Assembly: GCA_025558095.1 (NCBI GenBank) | Contig: JAIVFI010000013.1 | Span: 620,001-684,000, forward strand | DNA length: 64,000 bases | DNA from: Hyaloraphidium curvatum | Taxonomy: Eukaryota; Monoblepharomycota; Hyaloraphidiomycetes; Hyaloraphidiales; Hyaloraphidiaceae | Direction: 5' to 3' | Shown here: in pieces, positions 31,116-40,361 of the stretch | Numbering within the stretch: the stretch's first letter is position 1 | Layout: each line of letters opens with the position of its first letter | Position numbers and translations under genes: made by a program | Notes under the pieces: generated by a model | What the model saw: only the letters and a program-made list of their open reading frames with translations | The model's database searches: none | What the model was told of the DNA's origin: nothing

Positions 31116-31463
31116 CGCTGAGCGCGGGCGGCGCCTCCACGCGGGCACTCGACGGCCCGCGGCTGCCTTCCCTCGTGGGTGAAACGCCTGGGCAACTGTC
31201 CGACCGCGGCGGGCCCAGCCCGCGGCCTCTCTGGAAGGGGAAAACTATCAACTTCACCCCCTCGTCTTCGCTAGAAGTCGCAACGGATTCCGCCAAAAGA
31301 ATTCGTCTTTCCCAGCTAACGAGCCTGCTCCGGGCAGGCTGGATTGCATGATGCATTGCAGCTTCCTGTTCAAGCCCGTTCTCTGTAGAGAGCTGCAAGT
31401 CGGAACCGCGTCATCCATTCTACGTGCTGTTTTCACCATTGGCGTCGCATTGCATCCCCAGTA
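31116..31463. other. Upstream region of the large Zn2Cys6 gene
   Basis: About 350 bp between the factor gene and the rhodanese-like gene end. No gene was recognised. It should hold the promoter of the leftward Zn2Cys6 gene and the 3' end of the rhodanese gene transcript. Confidence 0.35.
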
Positions 31464-32228
31464 TCACTCCGGTACGACGGTCCACGGCTCGCCGGGGTAC
31501 TTTCCCTTCCACCCTTTGCTCCCCCCCTCCAGCACCCACACCTTTACCCCCATGTCGTCCTCCAAAATGCCGTCGCTATCTTCGCCAGAGCTACGGTAAT
31601 GCATGTCGTTCAGGCCGTCAATGAATCGCGTCGCCGACTTTGGTCCCCGGATCAACGACAGGTTGCAGTGGAACACCACATTGCGCGGCAGCGGAATGGG
31701 CCACTTCTCGTCTGCAGGTTTCCCTTCCGCGCCGTCTGTGGCAGCTTCTCCGCTGGCCGCTCCGCGCTGCGAAGCGTTCAGTACGCGGAACGCCTCTAGC
31801 CGGACCAGCTCCACGGCGTCCCTCGCATCCTCCACGTTCAGCAGCACCGTCGACGGCAGGTTGATCGCATGGCGCACATGGTAAGAGCCAAACTGGTCCG
31901 GATCGCGGACATCGATCACGAGGAAGTCCTTGCCCAGGCTTGCGCCCGTCCCGACGCGCTCGAGCCATTCCTCGAGGGCAGAGGGCGAGAGGAACGAAAA
32001 CTGCTTCGGCGGGGAGGGGAGGGAAGAGAATGTCCTCGGAAGCGCGTTAAAGGCAGTCCTGAAAGGCTTCGGCATTGACGGAGTGGCGCCGGAGCAAGCT
32101 CGCGGCGATAGGGAGGGCAGGGAGCGCGTGAAGGCCGCAGACAAGCTCCGAACCCCACGAAACGCTAGAGAAGACATCCGAATCGCAACTCTGGTGGCCA
32201 GGCGGCATGTAACAGGCCCGTTCGCCAT
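31464..32228 (-). CDS. Rhodanese/Cdc25-like phosphatase-fold protein
   Basis: A single-exon frame of 254 residues. The first ~50 residues are rich in Arg, Ser and Ala with no acids (ATRVAIRMSSLAFRGVRS), which suggests a mitochondrial targeting peptide. The domain contains DFLVIDVRDPDQFGSYHV and RHAINLPS, typical rhodanese strands, and a C-x5-R loop (FHCNLSLIRGPKSATRF) as in Cdc25, Acr2 and Ych1 proteins, which can act as phosphatases or arsenate reductases. It ends VWVLEGGSKGWKGKYP, the usual last strand and helix. If a downstream ATG (MPKPFRTAFNALP) is used, the protein would still carry a basic leader. Function as sulfurtransferase or phosphatase is open. Confidence 0.8.
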   Translation of the reverse strand: MANGPVTCRLATRVAIRMSSLAFRGVRSLSAAFTRSLPSLSPRACSGATPSMPKPFRTAFNALPRTFSSLPSPPKQFSFLSPSALEEWLERVGTGASLGKDFLVIDVRDPDQFGSYHVRHAINLPSTVLLNVEDARDAVELVRLEAFRVLNASQRGAASGEAATDGAEGKPADEKWPIPLPRNVVFHCNLSLIRGPKSATRFIDGLNDMHYRSSGEDSDGILEDDMGVKVWVLEGGSKGWKGKYPGEPWTVVPE

Positions 32229-32320
32229 TGCGGCGTGGGTAGAGTGCCCGAGGAGTTTTCTGGTATCGCGGACCTTAGAATGGCGAGCTGTTACCTTTTT
32301 CTATTTTCTACTATAATTTG

Positions 32321-32388
32321 CATATACAAGCAACACAAAATAGCACCGCAGCGCCATATACAAGCAACACAAAATAGCACCGCAGCGC
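32321..32388. repeat. Perfect 34-bp tandem duplication
   Basis: Two identical 34-bp units at 32321-32354 and 32355-32388 (each begins catatacaag and ends cgcagcgc), followed by another CA. The DNA is much more AT-rich than its surroundings. It adjoins the CENP-B/pogo-like remnant. Confidence 0.95.
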
Positions 32389-32403
32389 CATCAGCCGTGC
32401 AGA

Positions 32404-33014
32404 TCAAAAATCAGGCCCGTCAGCGTCGAGATCGTAGGAAAAGGAATGCTGGCCAACATGCGCACACTTTCGTAGCTGCCGCCGCTTACCCTGCGGACAG
32501 GTATGTTTAGATGTGGTTCCTGGCCCCATCGGTGAAGATCGGCTCGGCGCAGGCAGCAGCAGCTTGAGCATCCGCGTACACCTCCACTGCTGATCGTAAC
32601 AGCGTTGTGGATGCGCAACTTGATGGAGAGCGGTCGTGCTGTCGGCCTTGACGCCGCGCGTCGACTGTCGTCGGAGCAGGGTCACGGAAGGCCGTGTCGT
32701 CTCCAAGACCAGCTCCGCCATTTGTGCACTGCAATCGCAGTAGGTTGACTACGATGCCGGCAACCCGCCGAATCTGCATCCATTGGGTCAAGTGGACCTC
32801 GGCACGCTCGTACGGCAGCCGCACACCATGCGGGACATGGCGCCGAGTGATCTTTCCCGGGGCTTTGGCACGTTCGCGGGGCTTCGGAATGCCAGCGCGA
32901 AATCAATGACCGATGGACGCCAAGCTGCGTCGCCACGCGCGAAGCCGAACCACGAATCGCCTTCCGCACTGCATACAGCAGCTTGCTCTTGATAGTGTAG
33001 GATGGTCTGCCCAT
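32404..33014 (-). pseudogene. CENP-B/pogo-like DNA-binding domain remnant
   Basis: From an ATG at 33014 the frame reads MGRPSYTIKSKLLYAVRKAI then SASRVATQLGVHRSLISRW, a helix-turn-helix like the N-terminus of pogo/Tigger transposases and CENP-B. After about 50 residues similarity continues in another frame with PYERAEVHLTQWMQIRRVAG, which resembles the second CENP-B-type DNA-binding helix set (family form: E-x-x-L-x-x-W-x-x-x-R-x-x-G). After that the frame changes again and protein-like sequence fades. No DDE catalytic region was seen. It is best read as the 5' end of a decayed transposase gene or of a domesticated gene that has since decayed. Confidence 0.45.
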
Positions 33015-33202
33015 GCGGGCCAGTAGATGACTCGAAGTTGCTTCTTTGCCGCAAAAGACGGTACATCAGCGAACCCGAGTCGTAGGCGGACAGTCCGCGT
33101 TCTGGTCCCTGAATCTGTCTTCCCCGCGAAAATCGCGGGCCATCGCACGTGGTCGGTGCTGTTTCGCTGTAGCTCAGTGGCCAGCGGACCGCACTGCCCG
33201 CG

Positions 33203-34831
33203 ATGAGCCGCGGTTCGCGGCCGCCTCCGGCCACGGCGCCCGAGGACTCGGTCGCGAACAAGGTCAAGCTGCCCAACACGGGGCGCGCCACCCTGGAGCC
33301 GGGAGCGAACTCGGGCGCGCAGAGGCTGCTGAAGATATTCAACGAGACGGACACGAACGCGGACGGGCACATCAACTATGCGGAGTTCCGCCGGGCGGTC
33401 TTCAAGAACGGTGGGCTGGCTTGTCCCTCGACGAACTGCCTTCTGAACCTATTTTCGTTCTTGTCTCTGCCGTTTATTGCGTGCTCTGGCCCACCTGATC
33501 TCGATTGTCCCCAACCTCCGCGCCCATGGCTTCCAGCCGAGATATCTGACAACTTATGGGTCCGAGACATCCCATCCCACACCCTCTATGCCTTTTTCGC
33601 CCGTATCGACACGGACCGCGACGACCTCATATCCTTTAAGGAGCTGCGCGACGCCTGGCCCTCGCTTTCCCAGCAGGGCTTCATGTCGGCCCTCCATTCC
33701 TTTGTGACCACGTACGACCCGGACTTCAACTCGGAGTTCTCGGTCCGGCCAAACAGGCAGGACCGGACCGCAGGTTTGCTGCCTTCGCTCCTCGGCGGCC
33801 TCGCGTCGAGCGTCAGCAAGACGGTGACGAGCCCGCTGGAGAGGCTGAGGGTTTACTACCAAACGGGCTATCCGGGCGGCGAGTCCGTCGCGAATCGGAG
33901 TCAACTCCAGGAGGCTGTGAAGCGTATCTATGCCGAAGGGGGGGTCGCTGCTTTCTGGAGGGGAAATCTTCTAAACTGCATCAAGATTGTGGGGCATTAG
34001 GCGTTCGCCAGGCGTTCGGTCTGACTCGGCCGCCTCGGCAGGCACCGGAAACAGCGATCAACTTTGCCGTCTTTGAGGCATCGCAACGTTATTTCCAGGA
34101 TTGGGAACGGACAAACAGCATCTCGAGCATGAACCGCCTGGTTAGCGGCGCCATCGCCGGCGTCGTGAGCCAGGCAGCAGTATACCCAGTCGATACCATC
34201 AGGTAGGCCACTTGGCGATTGACCAGGAACACCTGTCGGATGATCCCATGTTCGCAGGACACGGATGATGTCTACGCTGGACGCCGGCTCCGCCTCCGCT
34301 TCCTCCTCCCCCTCCTCCCTCTTCATGACCACCTTTCGCGAGATCCGGCAAACCTCCGGGATCCCGGGCTTTTTCCGCGGCATCGTCCCCGCATCTGCAG
34401 GGATTGCGCCATACTCAGGTATCTACTTCCTTTCCTACGAGACCCTCAAGTCCCGCTTCGGCAAGGGCGAGGGCGGGTCTTCCGCCATCCTCGGGATCGG
34501 CAGCGTGGCGGCCGTGATTGCTGGTGTTTCCACGTACCCGTTAGGGCTCATTCGGACACGGATGATGGCGAGCGGGACGCCTTCGCACCCTTTCGCGAGT
34601 TGCTTTCATCGCTTTCTCTGCGAGCCTGGCTCTGACCTGATGCCTGCACAGGTCTATTCGTCGACGTGGGACTGCATCCGGCAGACGTACCTCCGCGAGG
34701 GGATCGCCGGCTTCTACCGGGGCCAGGTGATCACCCTGGCCAAGTCGGTGCCATCGTCGGCCGTGAGCTTTTACATGTACGAGCGGGGGAAGCAGTGGCT
34801 CAAGGCACGGGACCGAAGCAGCTCGGAGTAA
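33203..34831 (+). CDS. EF-hand mitochondrial carrier (SCaMC/ATP-Mg-Pi type)
   Basis: Exons 33203-33410, 33537-33988, 34042-34202, 34258-34594 and 34652-34831. Introns begin GTGGGC, GTGGGG and GTAGGC, and the last probably GC (GCGAGT, 57 nt, in frame). Two EF-hands are visible: FNETDTNADGHINYAEF and FARIDTDRDDLISFKEL. Three carrier repeats follow, with the P-x-D/E-x-x-R/K signatures SPLERLR, YPVDTIR and YPLGLIR, and the conserved aromatic/glycine motifs (FWRGN, FFRGI, FYRGQ). Known members exchange ATP-Mg for phosphate across the inner mitochondrial membrane under calcium control. If the last intron is not removed, 19 extra residues are retained. The N-terminal 35 residues are disordered. Confidence 0.85.
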
Positions 34832-34948
34832 TGCTATTCGATTGCGTGTCTCTCTTCGGTTCCTTGATCCTCCTCCGCCTCATCGGGCGGACGGTTGATC
34901 CTCCCGCAAATCCCGGATCCCGCCCTGGCAGGCCCCCTCCGGCGCCTC

Positions 34949-35905
34949 ATGGGCCACTCAGACGTTCTCGTGGCGCGCCTGCGCGCGCACCCGCCGTTCC
35001 GCGACCCGTATGAGCTGAGGTCGACCGGGTCTTCGGGACACCGCGCCGCGGCAAGAAGTTCACGCTGCACACGATGCTCGCGTTTTCTGACACCGGTTGT
35101 AGGTCGCAGTGCTCCTTGTTCCGGCCGGGGACGACCTCGACGTGGTCCTTACGAAGCGGACGGGGACCATGGCGTGGGCGAACGAGGTCGTCTTTCCGGG
35201 GGGGAAGCTGGACAGTTCGGACCCGACGCTGGCACACGCCGCGCTGCGGGAAGCCGACGAGGAAGTCGGCCTCCTGGGCGGCCTATTGGCACATCCCAAG
35301 CCCGGATCAGGCGTTCCCGAGGTGCCGGAGTTTCCCCCCTTTCAGCTCGACGTGCCGGGCGTGTCGCTGGACTTTCTCACGGGCCTGCCGCTCCACCTTG
35401 CCAAGGACTCGCTGGTGGCCTCCCCTTTCGTCTTCCTCCTGAGGCACCACCCGGACTTTCTGCCCGTCCGCAATCCCCGGGAGGTGGCGCCCAGGGGCAT
35501 TTTTCGCGTGCCCCTCTCGGCCTTCCTCGGTCCGCGGTTCCGCTACTCGGCGGGCGGCGCTGAGCGTGGGCCGCCGCAGGGGGTCAGGCATTCCGTGTGG
35601 AGCTCGTGGTGGCGGGGCAGGAAGGTGCACGATTTCCACGTGCCGGCAAGGGTGTGGTGCCGCGGCGAAGAGGGCGGGACGGAAGAGCACAAGGTCACTT
35701 GGGTAGGCCTTTCCGTTCCTGTGATTGAGGGTAGTGTTGGCTCACTGGACGGCAGATGACCGCCGACATCCTCGTCGAGGTGGCCTCGATCGCCTTTGCC
35801 GCCAAACCGACGTTTGAGTTCAACGACGATTGGGCCGCCAAGGTCTCCGAGCTGGGCAACTGGGCGCCGCGGGGCCCGGACGAAATGAGGGCCGGTAGGT
35901 TGTGA
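34949..35905 (+). CDS. CoA-type Nudix hydrolase (peroxisomal/mitochondrial class)
   Basis: Three exons (34949-35057, 35110-35702, 35756-35905) encode 283 residues. The first intron starts GTTCAC, a weak donor chosen because it alone gives HRAAARMLLVPAG in frame. The CoA-specific Nudix layout is clear: VVLTKRTGTMAWANEVVFPGGK, then ALREADEEVGL with the catalytic READEE. A long linker with SPFVFLLRHHPDF and NPREVAPRGIFRVPL is typical of Pcd1/NUDT7-8-like enzymes, which cleave CoA and acyl-CoA to phosphopantetheine. The C-terminus (EMRAGRL) ends in a tripeptide, GRL, that is not a clear peroxisomal PTS1. The start codon could differ because no other ATG lies upstream in frame. Confidence 0.72.
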
Positions 35906-36457
35906 AGCTGCACTGCAGCGCTTCGGTTGCCTTGGTGAGTCAATAGGAAGATGATACCCAAGTTTTCGTACCGCCTTCGGGGCGCTAATGTCGATCCGTG
36001 AGCCCGCCCGCGCCTGATGCCCGAGACTCCGCCCTATTGTTACATGGCCACGTCGGCGGGAGAAAGCAACCACATGGAGCCAAGAGCAACTCCCGCCGGC
36101 CGAACTACTCTTGCAAGGTGTTCGTCGCCATCAGCGCGGTTGTTGTTCCGGTCTGTCGCCGTCATCCTCGGCGCATTCAGCTCGGCCCCTTTCGAACGCA
36201 AAGCCAGTGCGAGCTTGAGTCCCGTTAGCGGTCCGTCCAATTAGCCATCGGCCGATCGGGGGCGTTGGCGCGGCGGTTCACGCGGCGAAACCTTTGTAGC
36301 CGAGACCGAAGCTGGTCGTCACCAGCTCGCGCCAGAACTCGAAAGCATCCGAAACAAACACCCGCCCCGCTATAAGTGTCCACTCCGGGCACGGGCGATC
36401 CTCCGCGCAGCAGAGGCGCACATCGCTCTCGATCAACCTCCAACTCCCACTTGCACT
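35906..36457. other. Intergenic region upstream of the cupin gene
   Basis: About 550 bp with no recognisable gene. It holds a TATA-like element at 36371-36376 and the probable 5' leader of the cupin transcript (a CT-rich stretch directly before the ATG). Confidence 0.4.
36371..36376 (+). promoter_or_regulatory. TATA-like box upstream of the cupin gene
   Basis: TATAAG, 82 bp before the cupin ATG, in GC-rich sequence (ccgcTATAAGtgtcc). The spacing fits a core promoter with a short leader. Confidence 0.4.
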
Positions 36458-36882
36458 ATGAGCACCACAGCCCAGGCGTCGAACGCACCCAGTCCCGGAC
36501 AAACGACCGAGGGCAGCGAGCCAGTCGTCACGCGCACGCAGCTGGATGGGACCGACGGCTGGCGCGACTACCCCGCCGACCCTGCTCTGAGGATCTCGGG
36601 CGACCCGAAACCTCGCTTAACATCTTCCGTTCCAAGGGCGATGCCACGCCGGTTCACCGGGCTATGCTGATCTCCCTGGAGCCTTCGAGGTTCAAATATC
36701 GTTTCGTCGGCGACGAATCCTGGCTGGTTCTGAAGGGGCGGGTCACCATCACGCTGGAGGACGAGCAGGTGGTCGACATGAAGCCCGACGACCTTATCTC
36801 CATCAAGGGCGGCCGTGACTCTGTGTGGGAGGTTCATGAGTCCTTCTTAAAGTTCGTCGTCGTCTCGGCGGCATCCCACTGA
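36458..36882 (+). CDS. Small cupin-domain protein
   Basis: The cupin half is clear: ETSLNIFRSKGDATPVHRA, KYRFVGDESWLVLKGRVTI, MKPDDLISIKGGRDSVWEV, FLKFVVVSA. It reads like the DUF861/EutQ-type single cupins, which are small beta-barrels, some metal-dependent. The ATG at 36458 is in another frame. A 68-nt intron (36524-36591, GTCGTC...CTCTGAG) joins the two halves in phase, giving ~118 residues, but it removes a protein-like piece (DGTDGWRDYPADPAL). A one-base deletion near 36605 is therefore the alternative explanation. The three metal-binding His of classical cupins are not all visible, so catalysis is doubtful. Confidence 0.6.
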
Positions 36883-37114
36883 GCCGTCGTTCTAGAGCTT
36901 TTTTGACTCCTTCGAGCTCTACTTGACCCGAACTCTTTTCGATCTTTCCAACTGCGGTTCATTACGACAAACGGACTATAGATATCTTAGAAAAGGGGGG
37001 CGCGAGCGGACGGCATGTGGGCCGATTGCCTGTAAGGCGACGATCCACCGACTGCGTTCCCTGCACATTAAATGGAATATGATACGCATGGTGTACACGA
37101 GCGCAGGCGGCCGC

Positions 37115-39013
37115 CTAGTAGCACTCGATCCGCACGTTCTGGACGAACATCTCGTACCCTGCTTCTCCTTCCGGCGTCTCCCATGGCACGTATCCGCCTG
37201 CCCAGTTGCGGGTGCCCTCGGCGCCCATCCCGCCGTCCCAGATGCCGAACTGCACGAACGCGGCTTCCTCCGGGAACATGGCGGGGTACGCGGCGCGGGT
37301 GACGGTGCGGCAGACGTTGCCGTTGACGAGCCAGACGATGCGGTCGTTGTTCCAGTCTGGGCGCCGGGTCAGGGAGAACAGGCGGGAACAGAGGGTAGGA
37401 CGCACCGATGGTGAAGTCGTTGAAGCTGTAGCGCATGTCGCCCGAGTAGCAGGTGGTGTCGCGGCCGTACGACAGGATGTTGTTCGCGAACCAGTTGGTG
37501 TAGACGCCGTTGGGCATCCGCCCGATGAGCCACTCGAAGTCGATCTCGTCCGCGCGCACGGGCGACATGGTGATGAAGGCGCTCACCTGCCCCGGGCGGG
37601 TCAGACGCCTCCCCAGAAGTGCAGCTCCGCGCGCTACCCACCACACCGGGAGCCTGGTTCGGCCCGATCCGCAGGCGTGCAGTCAGCCTCCCGTTCCTGA
37701 AGGTGAACCCGGAGCTGATGACCGAGTTGAGCCCGTAGAACCTGCCGTCCGCCCCGCGGTCGTACGACCGCTTGAGCATCATCCGCGTGCCCTCGCCCGT
37801 GTACTCGATGTTGTCCCCGCGCCCGTTGCGGGAGACGCCCCAGCCGCCGGGGACGCCGCCCTGGAAGGACCAGAAGCCGGGGGTGCAGCCGCCGCCGCCA
37901 CCACCACCACCTCCGCCGCCGCCGCCGCCGAAGCACGCGGAGGCGGCGGCGCAGCGGCCGGCGTAGCAGCAGCCCGTGCCGGGGCACTGCGCCGTGGTTG
38001 AGCCCGTGCAGGCGCGGCCTGCAGACTTCGGTCAGAGAACGATCCATCCCGCGGCGTTCGAGCGGACCCACCGATGACGCCCCCGCCGTCAGTGGGAACC
38101 GGCGCCTTGGTGGTCGTCGTCCTCGTCCTCGTGGTGGTCCTGGTGCGCGTGAAGCACCGCCCGTTGGGGTCCATCGGCATCCCGTAGCGGCGCCCGCACT
38201 GGCACGGCCTGCACGTGTCGCAGAACGTGCACTTTCCCTTCACGCAGCACCCGGTCTTGCAGCGGCTGGTGGCGTTGGCGGGCTGGTTGGCGGGAGCGCG
38301 GTGCAGCTGTCCCCGAGGAGCAGGCAGCCCGCAGGGCTGATCGGGAGGCGCTGGCGGATACACCAACGGCATCGCGCCGAGTCGGTGTTGGGGCGGGGGG
38401 CGCAGCGGTCGCAGTGCGCGCAGCGGCCGTTCAGGCAGCACGCGGAGGCGCAGCCGCCCCAGGGGCGGCCGGGGGTGACGTTGCAGGCGGCGCCGAGGGA
38501 GCTCATGGCGTTGGGGGAGAGACCGCCGGAGGCGCCGAAGCCGGGGACGGCGCCAGCGTTGGGCTGCATGGCGCGAAGGGTCAGCATGTCGGAGATTGGG
38601 CCGCCGGGGAGAGGTGGAACTGACGTTGTAAGGGATGTTGTCGAACTTGGGGTCAGGGAGCCCTGCCGATGTGGAAAGCCGGGGTCCGAACCGGGTAGGC
38701 AGGTGAAGATGGACCGAATATCGCGCCGGAAATTGCGGAAGCGAACGGAGGAGGCACCGCGAGGTCAGCGTCCGCCATTTCCCGCCGCGGAGAAAGAGGC
38801 AAAAGCCGGCCACCCACACGGCACGTCCGCGCTCCATTTGACCCTTTGCGCCATCACGAGCGGTACTGCTGCCGCCAATACCGCGACGGCGACCGCCGCG
38901 AGGACGCCCCATGCCGCGGCGTTGGGGTTGCCGCCGCGCTGTGCGGCGGGGGCGGCGCCGGGCGGGGGTGCGGCGCCGGGGGCCTCTGCGGCCAGCGGTC
39001 GTGCGGAAGACAT
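37115..39013 (-). CDS. Membrane-anchored GH16 cell-wall enzyme with three Cys modules
   Basis: Seven exons: 39013-38818, 38662-38625, 38563-38364, 38265-38072, 38018-37642, 37586-37406 and 37356-37115. They give 475 residues, with phases agreeing throughout; three introns start GTGGGT. A single hydrophobic span at ~32-54 follows a basic-free N-terminus, so it is a signal anchor or signal peptide. Three related Cys-rich modules follow (GCASACCLNGRCAHCDRC, CKTGCCVKGKCTFCDTC, CPGTGCCYAGRC), a Thr/Arg linker and a Gly run. The GH16 domain begins near GFWSFQGG and has the catalytic DEIDFE (in VRADEIDFEWLIGRMPNG) and TNWF as in Crh chitin-glucan transglycosylases. Its likely role is in cross-linking or trimming wall polymers. 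Confidence 0.85.
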
Positions 39014-40361
39014 TTCGATGCGCTCGCGAGAGGAGCCGCAGGGGGTTGCGGCGCTCGCTGAAAGAGTGGCGTGAGTCGGAGGTTGATGAGGCGTAGTGCC
39101 TGGCCTGGAGCGGAATCGGGCTGAGCAAGAGTGAGGGCCTGCAAGCGGAACATCCCCCCAACGTCGCCCTTTGCCGCGAGGTTGCCGCCGGAAGATGGCC
39201 GGAGTAGCTCTTCAGGACGCCGGATGGCAGCCTGCCGAGGATTTCCGAGATTCGTCGACGGAACGGTGTCTTCGGGCCATGACGTCCCTCAGTTCGCCCG
39301 AAGGCTGATGAGTCGATTCACAGGCTTTCAAACACCCCGAAGGGAACCGACGGGCTCCAAATAATGGCGGACGGCTTGGAGATGGACCGTTCGACGTTTG
39401 CGCCTTTGGGGAGGCCCGATGGGGGCTGGGTTCCACGGAGGCCGTGTCCACGTGCGACGGCCAGCTGCGTCTTCCGGGCGGGTCCGCGTCGGCTGCCAAA
39501 CGGCACGCCGCGCCCGACAGGAGAACATTTTGATGGCGTGCGGATGCCGAGGGAGCACCATGTTGGACTGATCAGCTGCCGATCGCCGGTGCTGTGGGCC
39601 GAGGGGGTAATCCCGAAACGGCCTCCGCTCTCGCTTCCGAAGCGCGGAGCCCCGCATCACGGGCCGCAAGTGCGGACAGTGGACCACGTAAAGTGAACGT
39701 GCGGGGACCGCCTGGTGCCCGCGTGCCGGGACGGCCAGGTGGGCCCGCACCGCCTGGCCGTACTGGCTGCGGCATCCCGCGGCCGGCCGGCCGGAAAAGG
39801 GAACCGTCTCCCGGCAATCAGAGTTCACTGCGATGTATTCCATCCTGATGGGAAGACTGGTGACCGGAGCGGGATGGATGCGGGCGGCCGCGGGGAGAAA
39901 CCCCGAGCCTGGGCCGTGGAAGGACTCACCCAGGCGGGTATGTGGTCCGAAGGGGGGGGGAGGGGGGGGCACGGCGGCGCCGGGATGCCATCGTCCTACC
40001 CGGCGGTCCTGCATTTTTGATTTGGCCGCGCATCATCGTCCGCAGGCGGCTGTGTCTCGCAACGGCAGACTGGGATATGCGGGATTTCGCATTGGGCGGC
40101 CCGCTTCCAATAATCCAAATCGGGGTGGCCCAACAAACGCAGCCCCCACACGGATCCCGGCGCGGAGGACGCCGCCAGGGCGCCCTACAGCGCCAAACGA
40201 GCCTCGCGCCCCTTTTGCGGGGCCGAGCGGGCCCGACGGCCGCGAGCGCGCGGCGGGGGAGCGGGCCCTGACTTGTGACTGGACTGACTGGGCGGCTGCT
40301 GTGCCGACGCCGGAGGGAATCGCGTGCCGGGCTGCGCCGGGAGCACGATTCGGACGCGGAA
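39014..40361. other. Intergenic stretch, 1.3 kb
   Basis: The divergent region between the GH16 gene and the SEL1 gene. No protein-like frame was recognised. It has G-runs at 39952-39968 and GC-rich inverted segments around 39710-39780 that could fold, but no defined element. Both promoters should be here. Confidence 0.4.

Noticed and set aside
28249-31398. Single 1049-residue minus-strand frame as one exon
   Set aside because: The middle matches the transcription factor, but the ends are out of frame with the zinc cluster and with the C-terminal half. Splicing gives a better and longer protein.
33160-33230. Possible tRNA (tgtagctcagtgg followed by ggttcgcgg)
   Set aside because: The D-arm-like and T-loop-like strings do not sit at tRNA spacing, no acceptor stem pairs, and the T-loop-like part is inside the first codons of the mitochondrial carrier gene.
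39364-39848. Plus-strand frames between the GH16 and SEL1 genes
   Set aside because: No domain, no splice partners and noise-like composition, so the region was left as intergenic.
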